From: Bacteroidales bacterium
Lineage (GTDB): Bacteria; Bacteroidota; Bacteroidia; Bacteroidales; UBA932
Assembly (NCBI GenBank): GCA_017519185.1
Contig: JAFWSX010000023.1
Coordinates: forward strand, 148,346 to 212,345
Reading direction: 5' to 3'
DNA length: 64,000 nt
The notes beneath the pieces were generated by a model. That model had not been told where the DNA came from. It saw only the letters and a program-made list of their open reading frames with translations, and searched no databases. Both the position numbers and the translations under genes were made by a program. Within the stretch, counting starts at the first letter, position 1; each line of letters opens with the position of its first letter. Shown here in pieces: positions 50,871 through 59,481 of the stretch.

Positions 50871-51614
50871 CTACATAGCCATTCCGCCATCCACCTCTAT
50901 CACCTGTCCTGTCACGTATGATGCCAGGTCACTGGCCAGAAACAGGCATACTTTGGCGACATCCTCGGGAGTTCCTCCGCGCCTGAGCGGAATGCCGGCT
51001 TCCCAGGCTTTCATGGTTTCGGCAGGGATGTCCGAGGTCATATCGGTCATTATGAAACCGGGGGCCACTACGTTTACCCTAATGCCCCTCGACCCGACTT
51101 CACGGGCCATCGACTTGGCCAGGCCTATCAGGCCGGCTTTAGACGCGGCATAATTGCATTGCCCCGCATTTCCGTGGATTCCTACTACGGAACTGATGCT
51201 GATGACAGAACCGGTGCGGTTACGGAGCATAGAAGGAGTCACAGCGTGGATGAAGTTGAATGCACTCTTGAGGTTGGCGTTCAACACCGCATCCCACTGT
51301 TCTTCGCTCATCCTCATCATAAGACCGTCTCTTGTGATGCCTGCATTGTTGACCAGGATGTCGATCCTTGAGAATTCTGCAAGCACCTGCTCCACCACCT
51401 TTGAGGCAGCGTCAAAGTCTGTGGCGTCAGAAGCGATCGCCAGCACCCGGACCCCCATCTCTTCCAGTTCACGCTTGGTCTCCATTGCAGCATCCCGGGA
51501 TTTCAGATATGTGAACGCGATGGAAGCTCCTTCTGCAGCGAACCTGAGGGCGATTGCCTTGCCGATGCCTTTGGCTCCGCCAGTGATCAGCGCAGTCTTG
51601 TTTTCGAGTAACAT
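50871..51614 (-). CDS. fabG: 3-oxoacyl-[acyl-carrier-protein] reductase
   Basis: 247 aa classical short-chain reductase. Cofactor loop TGGAKGIGKAI, NNAGITRDGLM, and the catalytic Ser-Tyr-Lys set in ISISSVVGIHGNAGQCNYAASKAG. The NVVAPGFIMTDMT and VTGQVIEVDGGMAM ends are typical of true FabG. It reduces 3-ketoacyl-ACP in fatty acid elongation. It is the last gene of the nusB-to-fabG unit, 5 bases after rimO. Confidence 0.95.
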   Translation of the reverse strand: MLLENKTALITGGAKGIGKAIALRFAAEGASIAFTYLKSRDAAMETKRELEEMGVRVLAIASDATDFDAASKVVEQVLAEFSRIDILVNNAGITRDGLMMRMSEEQWDAVLNANLKSAFNFIHAVTPSMLRNRTGSVISISSVVGIHGNAGQCNYAASKAGLIGLAKSMAREVGSRGIRVNVVAPGFIMTDMTSDIPAETMKAWEAGIPLRRGGTPEDVAKVCLFLASDLASYVTGQVIEVDGGMAM

Positions 51615-51619
51615 TGTGA

Positions 51620-52921
51620 CTATATGAATTGCGCCGTCAGATCATACTCGTCGGCGGCATTTATTCTGACATTAGTAAAGTTGCCTTGCAGCGCCACTGG
51701 CATGGCAACGGCCGGAATCAATATCTCGCCATCCACGTCGACCGATTCCTTCTCACTGCGGGCGTGTATCATTCCGTCAGAGAAGCCATCCACAAGGACC
51801 TTTTCCACCGTCCCTACCCTGCTTTCGTTGTAAGCCAGGGAAATGCCGCTCTGAAGTTCCATCAGCGCGTCATATCGTTCTTCCTTAACTTTCCGGGACA
51901 CGGAATCCTTGTAATGAAGGGCTGCATATGTGTTTTCTTCCTCGCTGTAGGTGAAAGCTCCCAGCCGTTCGAAACGGTACTCCCGCACGAAATCGAGTAG
52001 GTCGCGGAACTCCCTGACACCTTCTCCTGGATGGCCTACAATCATCGTGGTGCGGAGCACGATGCCGGGAACGGCCTTGCGGAACTTGTCAACGAGTGCG
52101 CGGGTCGCATCTCCGTCGATGCCACGGTGCATCATCGACAGCACCTTGCTTGAGGAGTGCTGCAACGGTATGTCAAGATACTTGCAGACCTTGTCGCATC
52201 CTGCCATTATTTCAAGGACATCATCCGGGAAATCGGAAGGATAGCTGTAGTGTATCCTTATCCATTCTATTCCCTTGATATCCGCAAGGCGCTCAAGCAA
52301 TTTGCCGAGCATACGCTTGCGGTAGATGTCAAGGCCGTAAAACGTCGTGTCCTGCGCGATGACCAGCAGTTCCCTGACCCCTTTCGCAGCCAGCATCTCG
52401 GCCTCGGCGACTAGATCGTCCATAGGCACTGATACGTGCCTTCCCCTTATTGAGGGAATGGCGCAGTAGGAGCAGCTCCGGTCACAGCCCTCGGATATCT
52501 TGAGGAAAGCATAATGGGAAGGTGTGGTCAGATGCCTTTCAAGCGAAATCGAAGGGTCGTAACTGAAGCCGGCAGCAGAGAGCATGGCCGCAGCGTCGTC
52601 AGCGCCGAAAAAGCCGTCCACACCTTCTATCTCGGCAGGAAGTTCTTCGCGATAGCGCTGCGAAAGGCAGCCGAATACGAACACTTTGCGCACCAGCCCT
52701 CTCCTCTTGGCCTCTAGGACTGTGAATATGGCTTCGATGGATTCACTCTTCGCCGACTGGATGAAGCCGCAGGTGTTGAGAGCCACTATGTCAGGACGGG
52801 CCATCTCAAGCGGCTCGTCTTCCGGCACGATGACCACACCCGCCCGCTCGAACTGTCTCAGCAGGTGTTCGGAATCCACTCGATTCTTTGAGCAGCCTAA
52901 TGTTATGAGCTGCAGTTTCAA
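51620..52921 (-). CDS. rimO: Ribosomal protein S12 methylthiotransferase
   Basis: 433 aa radical SAM enzyme. The N-terminal cluster domain starts LITLGCSKNRVDSEHL; the radical SAM triad is CDRSCSYCAIP; a C-terminal TRAM domain follows. It adds a methylthio group to an Asp of S12. The start codon is TTG at 52921, as no ATG or GTG precedes the conserved start; it lies 1 base after the DUF5606 stop. Confidence 0.95.
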   Translation of the reverse strand: MKLQLITLGCSKNRVDSEHLLRQFERAGVVIVPEDEPLEMARPDIVALNTCGFIQSAKSESIEAIFTVLEAKRRGLVRKVFVFGCLSQRYREELPAEIEGVDGFFGADDAAAMLSAAGFSYDPSISLERHLTTPSHYAFLKISEGCDRSCSYCAIPSIRGRHVSVPMDDLVAEAEMLAAKGVRELLVIAQDTTFYGLDIYRKRMLGKLLERLADIKGIEWIRIHYSYPSDFPDDVLEIMAGCDKVCKYLDIPLQHSSSKVLSMMHRGIDGDATRALVDKFRKAVPGIVLRTTMIVGHPGEGVREFRDLLDFVREYRFERLGAFTYSEEENTYAALHYKDSVSRKVKEERYDALMELQSGISLAYNESRVGTVEKVLVDGFSDGMIHARSEKESVDVDGEILIPAVAMPVALQGNFTNVRINAADEYDLTAQFI

Positions 52922-52922
52922 A

Positions 52923-53492
52923 TCAGTTGGCTTTCCTTTGAACTGACTTGGTAGACTTCTTGGTCGATGCTGCCTTTGCCGTAGCGGCTTTTGCAGAAGT
53001 AGCCTTGGCCGGAGCCTTAGCCTGCTTTGCTGCAGCTATCTTGGCCGATGACTCGGGCTTGTCCTCATCCTTGTGGAGTTCGGGAGACTCTTCCTCGTCA
53101 TCCACGAATTCAAGGGAAGCGTATTTCTTAAGCAGATTGTACCACTCGAGGACTTTCTTCATATGTGACACATAGAAGCGGTCACGGTCATAGTTTTCTA
53201 CGGCTTTGGCGAAGAAATCCTTGATAGCCTTCTCGTCGGACTTGGCTGACGGTGCATCCTCGTCACCGAGGACAGCATTCATCTTGCGGAACACTTCTTT
53301 GAGGGGAAGTTCGTCTTCATCCGTATATATAGCCACGTCTGCAAGAGTGGTCATTTTCATATTGCCAGAGAAAGCGGTACGGTGGCCTGTGGCAAGAGCT
53401 TCCACTATCACTCCGTTCTTTGACTGTGCGAGGTAATTGAAGAGGCCTGACTGGCCGGTGATTGACAATACTTTCTTTAAATCTGTTGCCAT
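52923..53492 (-). CDS. DUF5606 protein with Lys/Ala-rich tail
   Basis: 189 aa. The N-terminal 130 residues match DUF5606 (LKKVLSITGQSGLFNYLAQSK, MTTLADVAIYTDEDELPL), a Bacteroidota family of unknown function. After an acidic linker (FVDDEEESPELHKDEDKPES) comes a tail of about 36 residues almost entirely Ala, Lys, Thr and Ser, resembling histone-H1-like bacterial tails, which suggests nucleic acid contact. It overlaps coaE by 16 bases and is followed by rimO. Confidence 0.85.
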   Translation of the reverse strand: MATDLKKVLSITGQSGLFNYLAQSKNGVIVEALATGHRTAFSGNMKMTTLADVAIYTDEDELPLKEVFRKMNAVLGDEDAPSAKSDEKAIKDFFAKAVENYDRDRFYVSHMKKVLEWYNLLKKYASLEFVDDEEESPELHKDEDKPESSAKIAAAKQAKAPAKATSAKAATAKAASTKKSTKSVQRKAN

Positions 53493-54070
53493 TTCTGTAT
53501 GATTGCTAATAATTGAGGGATGATTGCATCCCTATCGTTCGTTTCCAAAATGTAGTCAGCCATCTTGCGGCGCTCCTCCTCGCTCATCTGGTTCGCCATC
53601 CGTTTTTCAACAGCATCCCTGGTCAGACCGTCACGGGCCATCACCCTTCCGATCCGCAGTTCCCTGGGGGCCGTCACCAGCAGGACATAATCAGCAATGT
53701 CGCGCAGGTAAGGTTTGTCCAGCAATATAGCAGACTCAAATATAACCAATTTTGTATTTTGTTCGTCCAGCCATCGGCAGAAATCACGGATGACTGCAGG
53801 ATGGACTGCATTTTCAAGCCTTACCAGCATATCACGGTCGCTGAAAATCCTTCCAGCAAGCCTTTTGCGGTCGAGCCGGCCATCAACGACGACGTCTTCG
53901 CCGGCTATCTGCACGACTTCTGCCAGAAGTTCGGAATCTTCATCGTAAAGCTCCTTCGCCCTGGAGTCGCAGTCGTACCCGGGGACACCAAGACCCTTGA
54001 AAGCATTGACGACATATGTCTTGCCGCTGCCTATACCTCCCGTGCAACCTATGATAACCGGCCTGTCCAT
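53477..54070 (-). CDS. coaE: Dephospho-CoA kinase
   Basis: Last step of coenzyme A synthesis. 197 aa. P-loop GCTGGIGSGKT; VPGYDCDSRAKELYDED; VIFESAILLDKPYL; a lid with RVMARDGLTRDAVEKRMANQ. Its ATG overlaps the ybbR stop (TGATG type) and its end overlaps DUF5606 by 16 bases. Confidence 0.96.
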   Translation of the reverse strand: MDRPVIIGCTGGIGSGKTYVVNAFKGLGVPGYDCDSRAKELYDEDSELLAEVVQIAGEDVVVDGRLDRKRLAGRIFSDRDMLVRLENAVHPAVIRDFCRWLDEQNTKLVIFESAILLDKPYLRDIADYVLLVTAPRELRIGRVMARDGLTRDAVEKRMANQMSEEERRKMADYILETNDRDAIIPQLLAIIQKWQQI

Positions 54071-55038
54071 CAGTCAGTCATTATACATTCGACGGGGACG
54101 GGAGAAATGTCGTACGAAATCAGTTCCTTGCCGGCATTGACAAGCCTGGGTATCACCTTGCCGGAACGCGACGCCACATAATCGTTGTAATCCACTGTCA
54201 CCTCAGGCATATAGTTTTCGTTGCTGCCTGCAAATGTCGTCCTGTAGACAACGGTAGCCTTGCCTGGAAGAACGAGAAGTTCGCGGCCTCGAGGTGCATT
54301 GGCAACCTTTATGTCCACAACCGCAGTTCTTTCGACATATCTGGCAACCGTAAACGAATAATTGACGCGCTTCGTCTCGAGCCGCACGCCCCTTATAGGC
54401 TCAAGTTCCACGCTGCCACTTCCGGAGCGGTCGACATTGGACAGTGAAAGGAATTTCGTCTGAACCGCCTCGATGTGCCCGATATCCTCTGTCAGACCAT
54501 ATATCCTGACCGAATCAGGCATCACCTTGATTTCAGATGTGAGCATATACTGGCTCCTGCAGCTGATATTGCTCTTGACATCTATTGGAACTGTCCTGAA
54601 TGACTTCGATGCAAAGTCAAACGTGAGCTGTTTCGTGTCGAAGTATGCAGGCTCGAACTTGTCGCTCAGGGCCTGGGCCACCTCCATCTCAATGTCTTCG
54701 GTCCACACCATAAATTGTCCAGGAACTCCTTCTACCGGATGGAAAAGCGACGGATCCACCTCTATTTCGATCTTCTCGATCTTGTTGCGGCGCAGTTTGC
54801 GCAGAAGGACATAATAGCCGTCTCCCTTGCCCTGCATGACAAGGAGTTCGTTCGAAACAGATTTTTCGTCATAGCCGGCCAGTGATGATGAGACCCCCAC
54901 GCTGTACTGCACGAAGGTGTCATAGCCGAGGGACATGTCATACAACGCCCATATGAAGAAGGACAGCACCAGCGCGATCAGCAACACGTACCAGTCCGAC
55001 TTCAGTTTCTTCCAGCGTTCTGACTTGAAGGCCGGCAT
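54070..55038 (-). CDS. YbbR/CdaR-like single-pass membrane protein
   Basis: 322 aa. One membrane helix (about residues 16-36, WYVLLIALVLSFFIWALYD) anchors a periplasmic beta-rich region with YbbR-like repeats (for example VMPDSVRIYGLTEDIGHIEAVQT followed by LSNVDRSGSGSVELEPI). In Firmicutes YbbR/CdaR modulates the diadenylate cyclase CdaA. Whether that holds here is unknown; no cyclase is in the window, though a PgpH-like HD protein is (56844-58874). It lies between yajC and coaE. Confidence 0.85.
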   Translation of the reverse strand: MPAFKSERWKKLKSDWYVLLIALVLSFFIWALYDMSLGYDTFVQYSVGVSSSLAGYDEKSVSNELLVMQGKGDGYYVLLRKLRRNKIEKIEIEVDPSLFHPVEGVPGQFMVWTEDIEMEVAQALSDKFEPAYFDTKQLTFDFASKSFRTVPIDVKSNISCRSQYMLTSEIKVMPDSVRIYGLTEDIGHIEAVQTKFLSLSNVDRSGSGSVELEPIRGVRLETKRVNYSFTVARYVERTAVVDIKVANAPRGRELLVLPGKATVVYRTTFAGSNENYMPEVTVDYNDYVASRSGKVIPRLVNAGKELISYDISPVPVECIMTD

Positions 55039-55046
55039 AGGGAAAT

Positions 55047-55373
55047 TTAGGACTGCTGTGCATCCGTAAAGTCGTTGACCACGGATGACTTGTCAACCTT
55101 GATCTTGACGTTCTGGTCTATTTCCAGGATAAGGGTTTTGTCCTTGACTTCAACCACTGTGCCGTAGATACCGCCGATAGTGACCACTTTGTCACCCTTC
55201 TTGAGTCCCTGACGGAACTGTTCGATTTCCTTCTGTTTTTTCTGCTGGGGACGAATCATGAACAGCCACATTACGACAAAGATGAGGACGATCATAAGGA
55301 GGAAGCCCATACTGCTGCCCTGGGCGCTTCCACCAGCGGCCTGTGCCTGAAGGAAGAATGTGATGAATTTCAT
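55047..55373 (-). CDS. yajC: Preprotein translocase subunit YajC
   Basis: 108 aa. One N-terminal membrane helix (FLLMIVLIFVVMWLFMIRPQQ) followed by the conserved KKQKEIEQFRQGLKKGDKVVTIGGIYGTVVEV cytoplasmic domain. It associates with SecDF at the Sec translocon. It is 19 bases downstream of nusB. Confidence 0.96.
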   Translation of the reverse strand: MKFITFFLQAQAAGGSAQGSSMGFLLMIVLIFVVMWLFMIRPQQKKQKEIEQFRQGLKKGDKVVTIGGIYGTVVEVKDKTLILEIDQNVKIKVDKSSVVNDFTDAQQS

Positions 55374-55392
55374 AGTTTATAAGGTTTTATCG

Positions 55393-56358
55393 TTATTGTT
55401 CTTTGGAAACGCGCTGACCTCCGTCCAGAAGGCCGCGGCCAGTTTTCACTATCTCACCGGAAGCTATCTTGGCCTGTATGATCTTGTCGAGAAGGCCGTT
55501 CACGAACACGCGGCTGTTGACGGTGCTGTAGTATTTTGATATCTCCACATATTCGTTGATGGTCACCTTCGCCGGGATACTTTCAAATGCGACTGCTTCG
55601 GCTATGCCCATAACTATCAGCGTTGCGTCGGTCGACACCAGACGATCCGAATCCCAGTTGTCGAGACTCTTGCACACCAGCTGGAAATATTCGTCATAAT
55701 GCAGCAAGGAAACCTCAAGAAGCTTGAGCACGAAATCCCTGTCCTCGTCCTTGATGAATACATCGGGCAATATGAGCGGCCTTCCAGCCATCATATTGTC
55801 TATCGAATAGAGGATATTGTTGAGCACGTAGTTTACGTCATCCACCCAATAGAGAGAAAGTTCTTCAAGGATGGGGTCGAGAGACTCGTTGTCCTCAAAC
55901 TCTTCTTCGAAGATGCGTCTGGCAAGCATACAGTCGGCCTTGAAAGAATCATCTTCCGACTCCATATACTCCTTGTAGTATTCAGACGAAGTGATTGAAG
56001 CGAACATCTTCTTGATGAAAATGTCATATTCGCCCCAGACAAGACCCTTGCGGCTGACATATTTCTGGAACTCGGCGTTATTCTCCAGGGCGGAGAAAAA
56101 ACGGTTGTTCACAAACTTCATATTGGGATTGCGTTCCGCCTCGGTGGGATGGAACTTGTTTCTGGCAGCCTCGATCTTGTCGGACGCCACCTGCTTCAGG
56201 CTTCCGCAGACATTGAGCAGGAAATAATAGAGATCGAGAGTTTTTTCACAGGAAAGCAGCAACTCCTTCCTGGCCGGCTCAAGAGCGGCCGGACCGTCTT
56301 GCCATTTAGAAAAAAGAACTTTGAACGCCTTGATACGTAACAATCTGCGGTTAAGCAT
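55393..56358 (-). CDS. nusB: Transcription antitermination factor NusB (long Bacteroidota form)
   Basis: 321 aa, about twice E. coli NusB. The C-terminal part holds the NusB fold (LLHYDEYFQLV, DATLIVMGIAEAVAFESIPAKVTINEYVEISKYYS, VFVNGLLDKI). The N-terminal half is helical and charged and specific to the phylum. It binds boxA RNA with S10 during rRNA transcription. First gene of the seven-gene nusB-fabG unit, with a TATCTTTG box 19 nt upstream. Confidence 0.92.
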   Translation of the reverse strand: MLNRRLLRIKAFKVLFSKWQDGPAALEPARKELLLSCEKTLDLYYFLLNVCGSLKQVASDKIEAARNKFHPTEAERNPNMKFVNNRFFSALENNAEFQKYVSRKGLVWGEYDIFIKKMFASITSSEYYKEYMESEDDSFKADCMLARRIFEEEFEDNESLDPILEELSLYWVDDVNYVLNNILYSIDNMMAGRPLILPDVFIKDEDRDFVLKLLEVSLLHYDEYFQLVCKSLDNWDSDRLVSTDATLIVMGIAEAVAFESIPAKVTINEYVEISKYYSTVNSRVFVNGLLDKIIQAKIASGEIVKTGRGLLDGGQRVSKEQ

Positions 56359-56377
56359 ATAATCTCATTTTATCTGA

Positions 56378-56385
56378 CAAAGATA
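56378..56385 (-). promoter_or_regulatory. -7 box of nusB (TATCTTTG)
   Basis: Exact consensus on the minus strand, 19 nt before the nusB ATG. Confidence 0.65.
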
Positions 56386-56406
56386 GCTTATTATCATAAA
56401 TCTTTT

Positions 56407-56414
56407 TATCTTTG
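56407..56414 (+). promoter_or_regulatory. -7 box of the DUF3276 gene (TATCTTTG)
   Basis: Exact consensus, 26 nt before the ATG at 56441; facing the nusB box 21 bp away. Confidence 0.65.
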
Positions 56415-56440
56415 TTTAAGATAATTTAATACCAAAAGAG

Positions 56441-56794
56441 ATGTATTTTGAAGATTACGACAATCGTGGCGGGCAGGAAAGATCCGGTGACGACGTGTAT
56501 TCAAAGCCAGTGAGAGCCGGCAAGAGAACCTATTTCTTTGATGTAAAAGCCACAAAAGGCAACGACTACTACCTGACCATCACCGAGAGCAAGAGAAGGG
56601 TTGAAAGGGACGGGAAATTTGTCTATGACAAGCACAAGATCTTCCTCTACAAGGAGGATTTCGAGAAATTCTCTGAAGGTCTGAAGGAAGTCATAGATTT
56701 CGTAAAGGAAAAATGTCCTGTTACCGAGGCACGTCCCTACGAGGACAAAGCTTTCGACAAAGACTATTCAGACGTCAATTTCGACGAACTTTAA
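56441..56794 (+). CDS. DUF3276 PUR-domain protein
   Basis: 117 aa. A single PUR-alpha-like fold: AGKRTYFFDVKATKGNDYYLTITESKRR followed by HKIFLYKEDFEKFSEGLKEVIDFV. Such domains bind single-stranded DNA or RNA. An acidic, disordered C-terminal end follows (EDKAFDKDYSDVNFDEL). It is a monocistronic gene with its own promoter and a strong terminator. Confidence 0.9.
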   Translation: MYFEDYDNRGGQERSGDDVYSKPVRAGKRTYFFDVKATKGNDYYLTITESKRRVERDGKFVYDKHKIFLYKEDFEKFSEGLKEVIDFVKEKCPVTEARPYEDKAFDKDYSDVNFDEL

Positions 56795-56811
56795 CAGATT
56801 CATATATGATG

Positions 56812-56844
56812 AAAAAGGCTGGCGCAATGCGTCAGCCTTTTTTT
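56812..56844. terminator. Bidirectional terminator between DUF3276 and the HD phosphohydrolase
   Basis: AAAAAGGCTGGCGC-AAT-GCGTCAGCCTTTTTTT: 14-bp stem with one G-T wobble, A-run on the left and T-run on the right, so it can act on both strands. The T-run touches the stop codon of the convergent gene. Confidence 0.92.
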
Positions 56845-58874
56845 CATTGCTCTTTCAACTGCGGATATTCGATGCGTTCGTGGTATATCTGCTGCAGGAA
56901 CTTCTTGAAACTCTCCCTTACCTCAGCCACTTCCTTGAATGTGATCTTGGCATCAGAAATCTGGCCGTCAGCGATCTTTGCATCTATGATTGAATCGACG
57001 AGGGCAGATATGGACTCGGGGCTGTGACTCTTAAGGGTTCTTGACGCAGCCTCTATGCTGTCGGCAAACATCAGCACAACCTGTTCCTTTGTGAACGGTT
57101 TTTCTCCGTGGTAGCGGAATGGTTTCTGGTCGGCAGGGTCTCCACCCTCATTGCAGAACTTGTTGTAGAAGTAGTTTGTCCTTCCCGTGCCGTGGTGAGT
57201 CAGTATGAAATTGACTATCAGTGTCGGCAGCTGATTTTTCTTAGCGAGATCCACTCCGTCGTCAACGTGCCTTATTATGGCGGCAGCGCTCTGCTTCGTA
57301 GTCAGGTTTGCGTGGTAGTCCACGTCAGAAGTCTGGTTCTCGATGAAGCATAGCGGGTTCACGATCTTTCCGATATCGTGATACAGGCCGCCCACCCTGG
57401 CCAGGACAGGATTGCCTCCTATGTCACGGCAGGCTCCTTCTGCAAGCGATGCCACCTGAAGAGAATGCTGGAAGGTACCGGGGGCCTTCTTTGACATTTC
57501 CAGAAGCACTGGGTTGCTTGTGTCAGTGAGTTCCCAAAGCCTGGAAACAGACACATACGAGAACAGTTTCTCGAACATATATATCAAAGGATATCCTGCC
57601 AGCAGGAGAAGAGAATAGCCCAGCAGGCAGCCTACCTCTACTCTGTGGAAGCCGTTGCCGGAAACAAGCGTATCGGCCACATACACCAGGAACATCCCCG
57701 CGAACACGATCAGCGCTGTAAGGAACTGGCTCCAGGTCTTGCGGGAGAACCTGCTGCCGCTGGTGAGAACGGCGCCCGCTACCATATTCATAATGTAGAG
57801 TTCCACGCCTCCGTCCACCATAAAAAGCAGAGGAAGCAGGGCGACAAGGAATGTGAAATATGATGTGGCCGGCTTAAGCCAGGACTGGGCTATGATGACA
57901 TACATTGCGAGCGGCAGAACCATCCGCCAGCTCTCGCTCAACTTGATAGAGAAGGCGATGGCAACAAACACGCACATGACAAGCGTGGCAATGAACACCA
58001 GCTGGCGGCCGTACTGGAAAATGATGTTGTCAGTAAGCTGGATGGCACAGATCAGCAGCCATATCATTATGAACACGAAAAGTACGTGGCTGAAGAACGA
58101 TGACAGCAGGGAATCGTTGTATCCGTAATGAGAGAGGTATTCCGCCTTGTAGGAATCCAGCATCTGGACTATTTCCTTCGTCATGATTTCGCCTCTCGAA
58201 ACTATGAGCTGCCCGGCATAGACCACTCCGCTTGTGGGTGATATATATTCCACCGCGTTGCGGTGTACCTGCATCGTAGTCGCCTCGTCGTAACTAAGGT
58301 TGGAAACCACATAATCGCGGATGCGAAGATCCCGGAACAGCGAATCCGTAAGGCTTTCACCGAACCTGTCAGACACCTTTTTCCTGAGGCTTGAATATGC
58401 TTCGTCAACAGAATATAGTTCCGCACCGGGAGTCTCGACAGCTCTCTTGCCCTTCTTTACAAAAACCACTACATCAGCAAGATCCTCAGACCATTCGGAG
58501 CCCACGACACCTTTGTCGTAGATAGCCTGTAGCTCGGTAGCCGTGGCATATATGAAATTCTTGTCAGATGAAGATGCCGCCGATGAGGCTGTCTGCCTCA
58601 GTGAAGACACTTTGTCATCCGATATTTTGGATTCGAATTCATAATAGTCCAGGAGCTTCGAAGACTTCTCCTCCATCTCCATCAGACGTTCCTGCTGAGT
58701 TTTCAGAATCGGAAAGTCAAACGGAGCCACGAGCGTTTCATACATCCAGGTACCGCCGGTGTGATAGGTGTACTTGAACGTGCCCTGTTTCGGAAAAATA
58801 ATGAGCATCAGCACGCCCAGCACGACGAATGTCGCTACCACCTTATGCTTCAGCAAAAACGGTTGTATCTTCAT
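56844..58874 (-). CDS. 7TM HD-domain phosphohydrolase (PgpH-like)
   Basis: 676 aa. One N-terminal helix (VVATFVVLGVLMLIIFP), an extracytoplasmic 7TMR-HDED region, seven membrane helices between about 260 and 460, then a cytoplasmic HD domain with HSLQVASLAEGACRDIGGN, GGLYHDIGKI and the later HHGTGRT. This architecture is that of PgpH, a c-di-AMP phosphodiesterase in Firmicutes; the substrate here is inferred. It is the last gene of the purM-led unit. Confidence 0.9.
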   Translation of the reverse strand: MKIQPFLLKHKVVATFVVLGVLMLIIFPKQGTFKYTYHTGGTWMYETLVAPFDFPILKTQQERLMEMEEKSSKLLDYYEFESKISDDKVSSLRQTASSAASSSDKNFIYATATELQAIYDKGVVGSEWSEDLADVVVFVKKGKRAVETPGAELYSVDEAYSSLRKKVSDRFGESLTDSLFRDLRIRDYVVSNLSYDEATTMQVHRNAVEYISPTSGVVYAGQLIVSRGEIMTKEIVQMLDSYKAEYLSHYGYNDSLLSSFFSHVLFVFIMIWLLICAIQLTDNIIFQYGRQLVFIATLVMCVFVAIAFSIKLSESWRMVLPLAMYVIIAQSWLKPATSYFTFLVALLPLLFMVDGGVELYIMNMVAGAVLTSGSRFSRKTWSQFLTALIVFAGMFLVYVADTLVSGNGFHRVEVGCLLGYSLLLLAGYPLIYMFEKLFSYVSVSRLWELTDTSNPVLLEMSKKAPGTFQHSLQVASLAEGACRDIGGNPVLARVGGLYHDIGKIVNPLCFIENQTSDVDYHANLTTKQSAAAIIRHVDDGVDLAKKNQLPTLIVNFILTHHGTGRTNYFYNKFCNEGGDPADQKPFRYHGEKPFTKEQVVLMFADSIEAASRTLKSHSPESISALVDSIIDAKIADGQISDAKITFKEVAEVRESFKKFLQQIYHERIEYPQLKEQ

Positions 58875-58890
58875 CTCGCAGGTTATTCAT

Positions 58891-59481
58891 TCAACTGCCA
58901 TATGAACCGAGCAGGGTCTTGTACATCTTTAAGCATATCCAGGCATCCGTGGCCGCATAGAGCTGCTGGGCGCGTGACAGCTCGGTTGCTTCCCAGTTGG
59001 ACAGCTGCTGCGCCTTGGACACTTTCCGTCCGAGGATGATTGCGGTGAGCTTCTTCACGCTCTTGTCCTTGATGCCGTATTTTTCAGCAAACCACTGCAG
59101 GTCCATGAACCGCTCAGCCTCGAAGTCGGTGTATCTCTGGAGCCCTCTTATGTCGTCAGCCACTGCGGCTCCGACCTTTGTGATGCTTCCGCTGGCAAGG
59201 ATGTCTGCCAGTTCCTGGGGAAGGCCCAGTTGCTGAAGACGGAAAAGGAAAGCGTGAGTCTCGCTCGACAACTGAAGCAGGGCCGTACCGTTGCGGTGGG
59301 CCTTGTTGTTGAAGATGGGCTTGGTCTCCGTGTCGAAACCGATGATACGGCTGCCGGCCAGATGTCTGATGGCTTCATCGAAATCCTTTCCCCTCTCAGT
59401 GACTACAGAGATAGGACCGTCAAAGGCGATAAGCTCCATCGTCTCAATCTCTTCCGGTGTCACACTTTCCTTAAAAACCAT
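58891..59481 (-). CDS. RNase D-like 3'-5' exonuclease domain protein
   Basis: 196 aa from the ATG at 59481, chosen because it overlaps the upstream stop by 11 bases; a longer frame would overlap by 113. DEDDy motifs are visible: SRIIGFDTETKPIF, KVGAAVADDIRGLQRY and AATDAWICLKMY. It has only the exonuclease domain and lacks the HRDC domains of true RNase D. Substrate unknown. It lies between a MurI-like lipoprotein and an HD phosphohydrolase. Confidence 0.88.
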   Translation of the reverse strand: MVFKESVTPEEIETMELIAFDGPISVVTERGKDFDEAIRHLAGSRIIGFDTETKPIFNNKAHRNGTALLQLSSETHAFLFRLQQLGLPQELADILASGSITKVGAAVADDIRGLQRYTDFEAERFMDLQWFAEKYGIKDKSVKKLTAIILGRKVSKAQQLSNWEATELSRAQQLYAATDAWICLKMYKTLLGSYGS

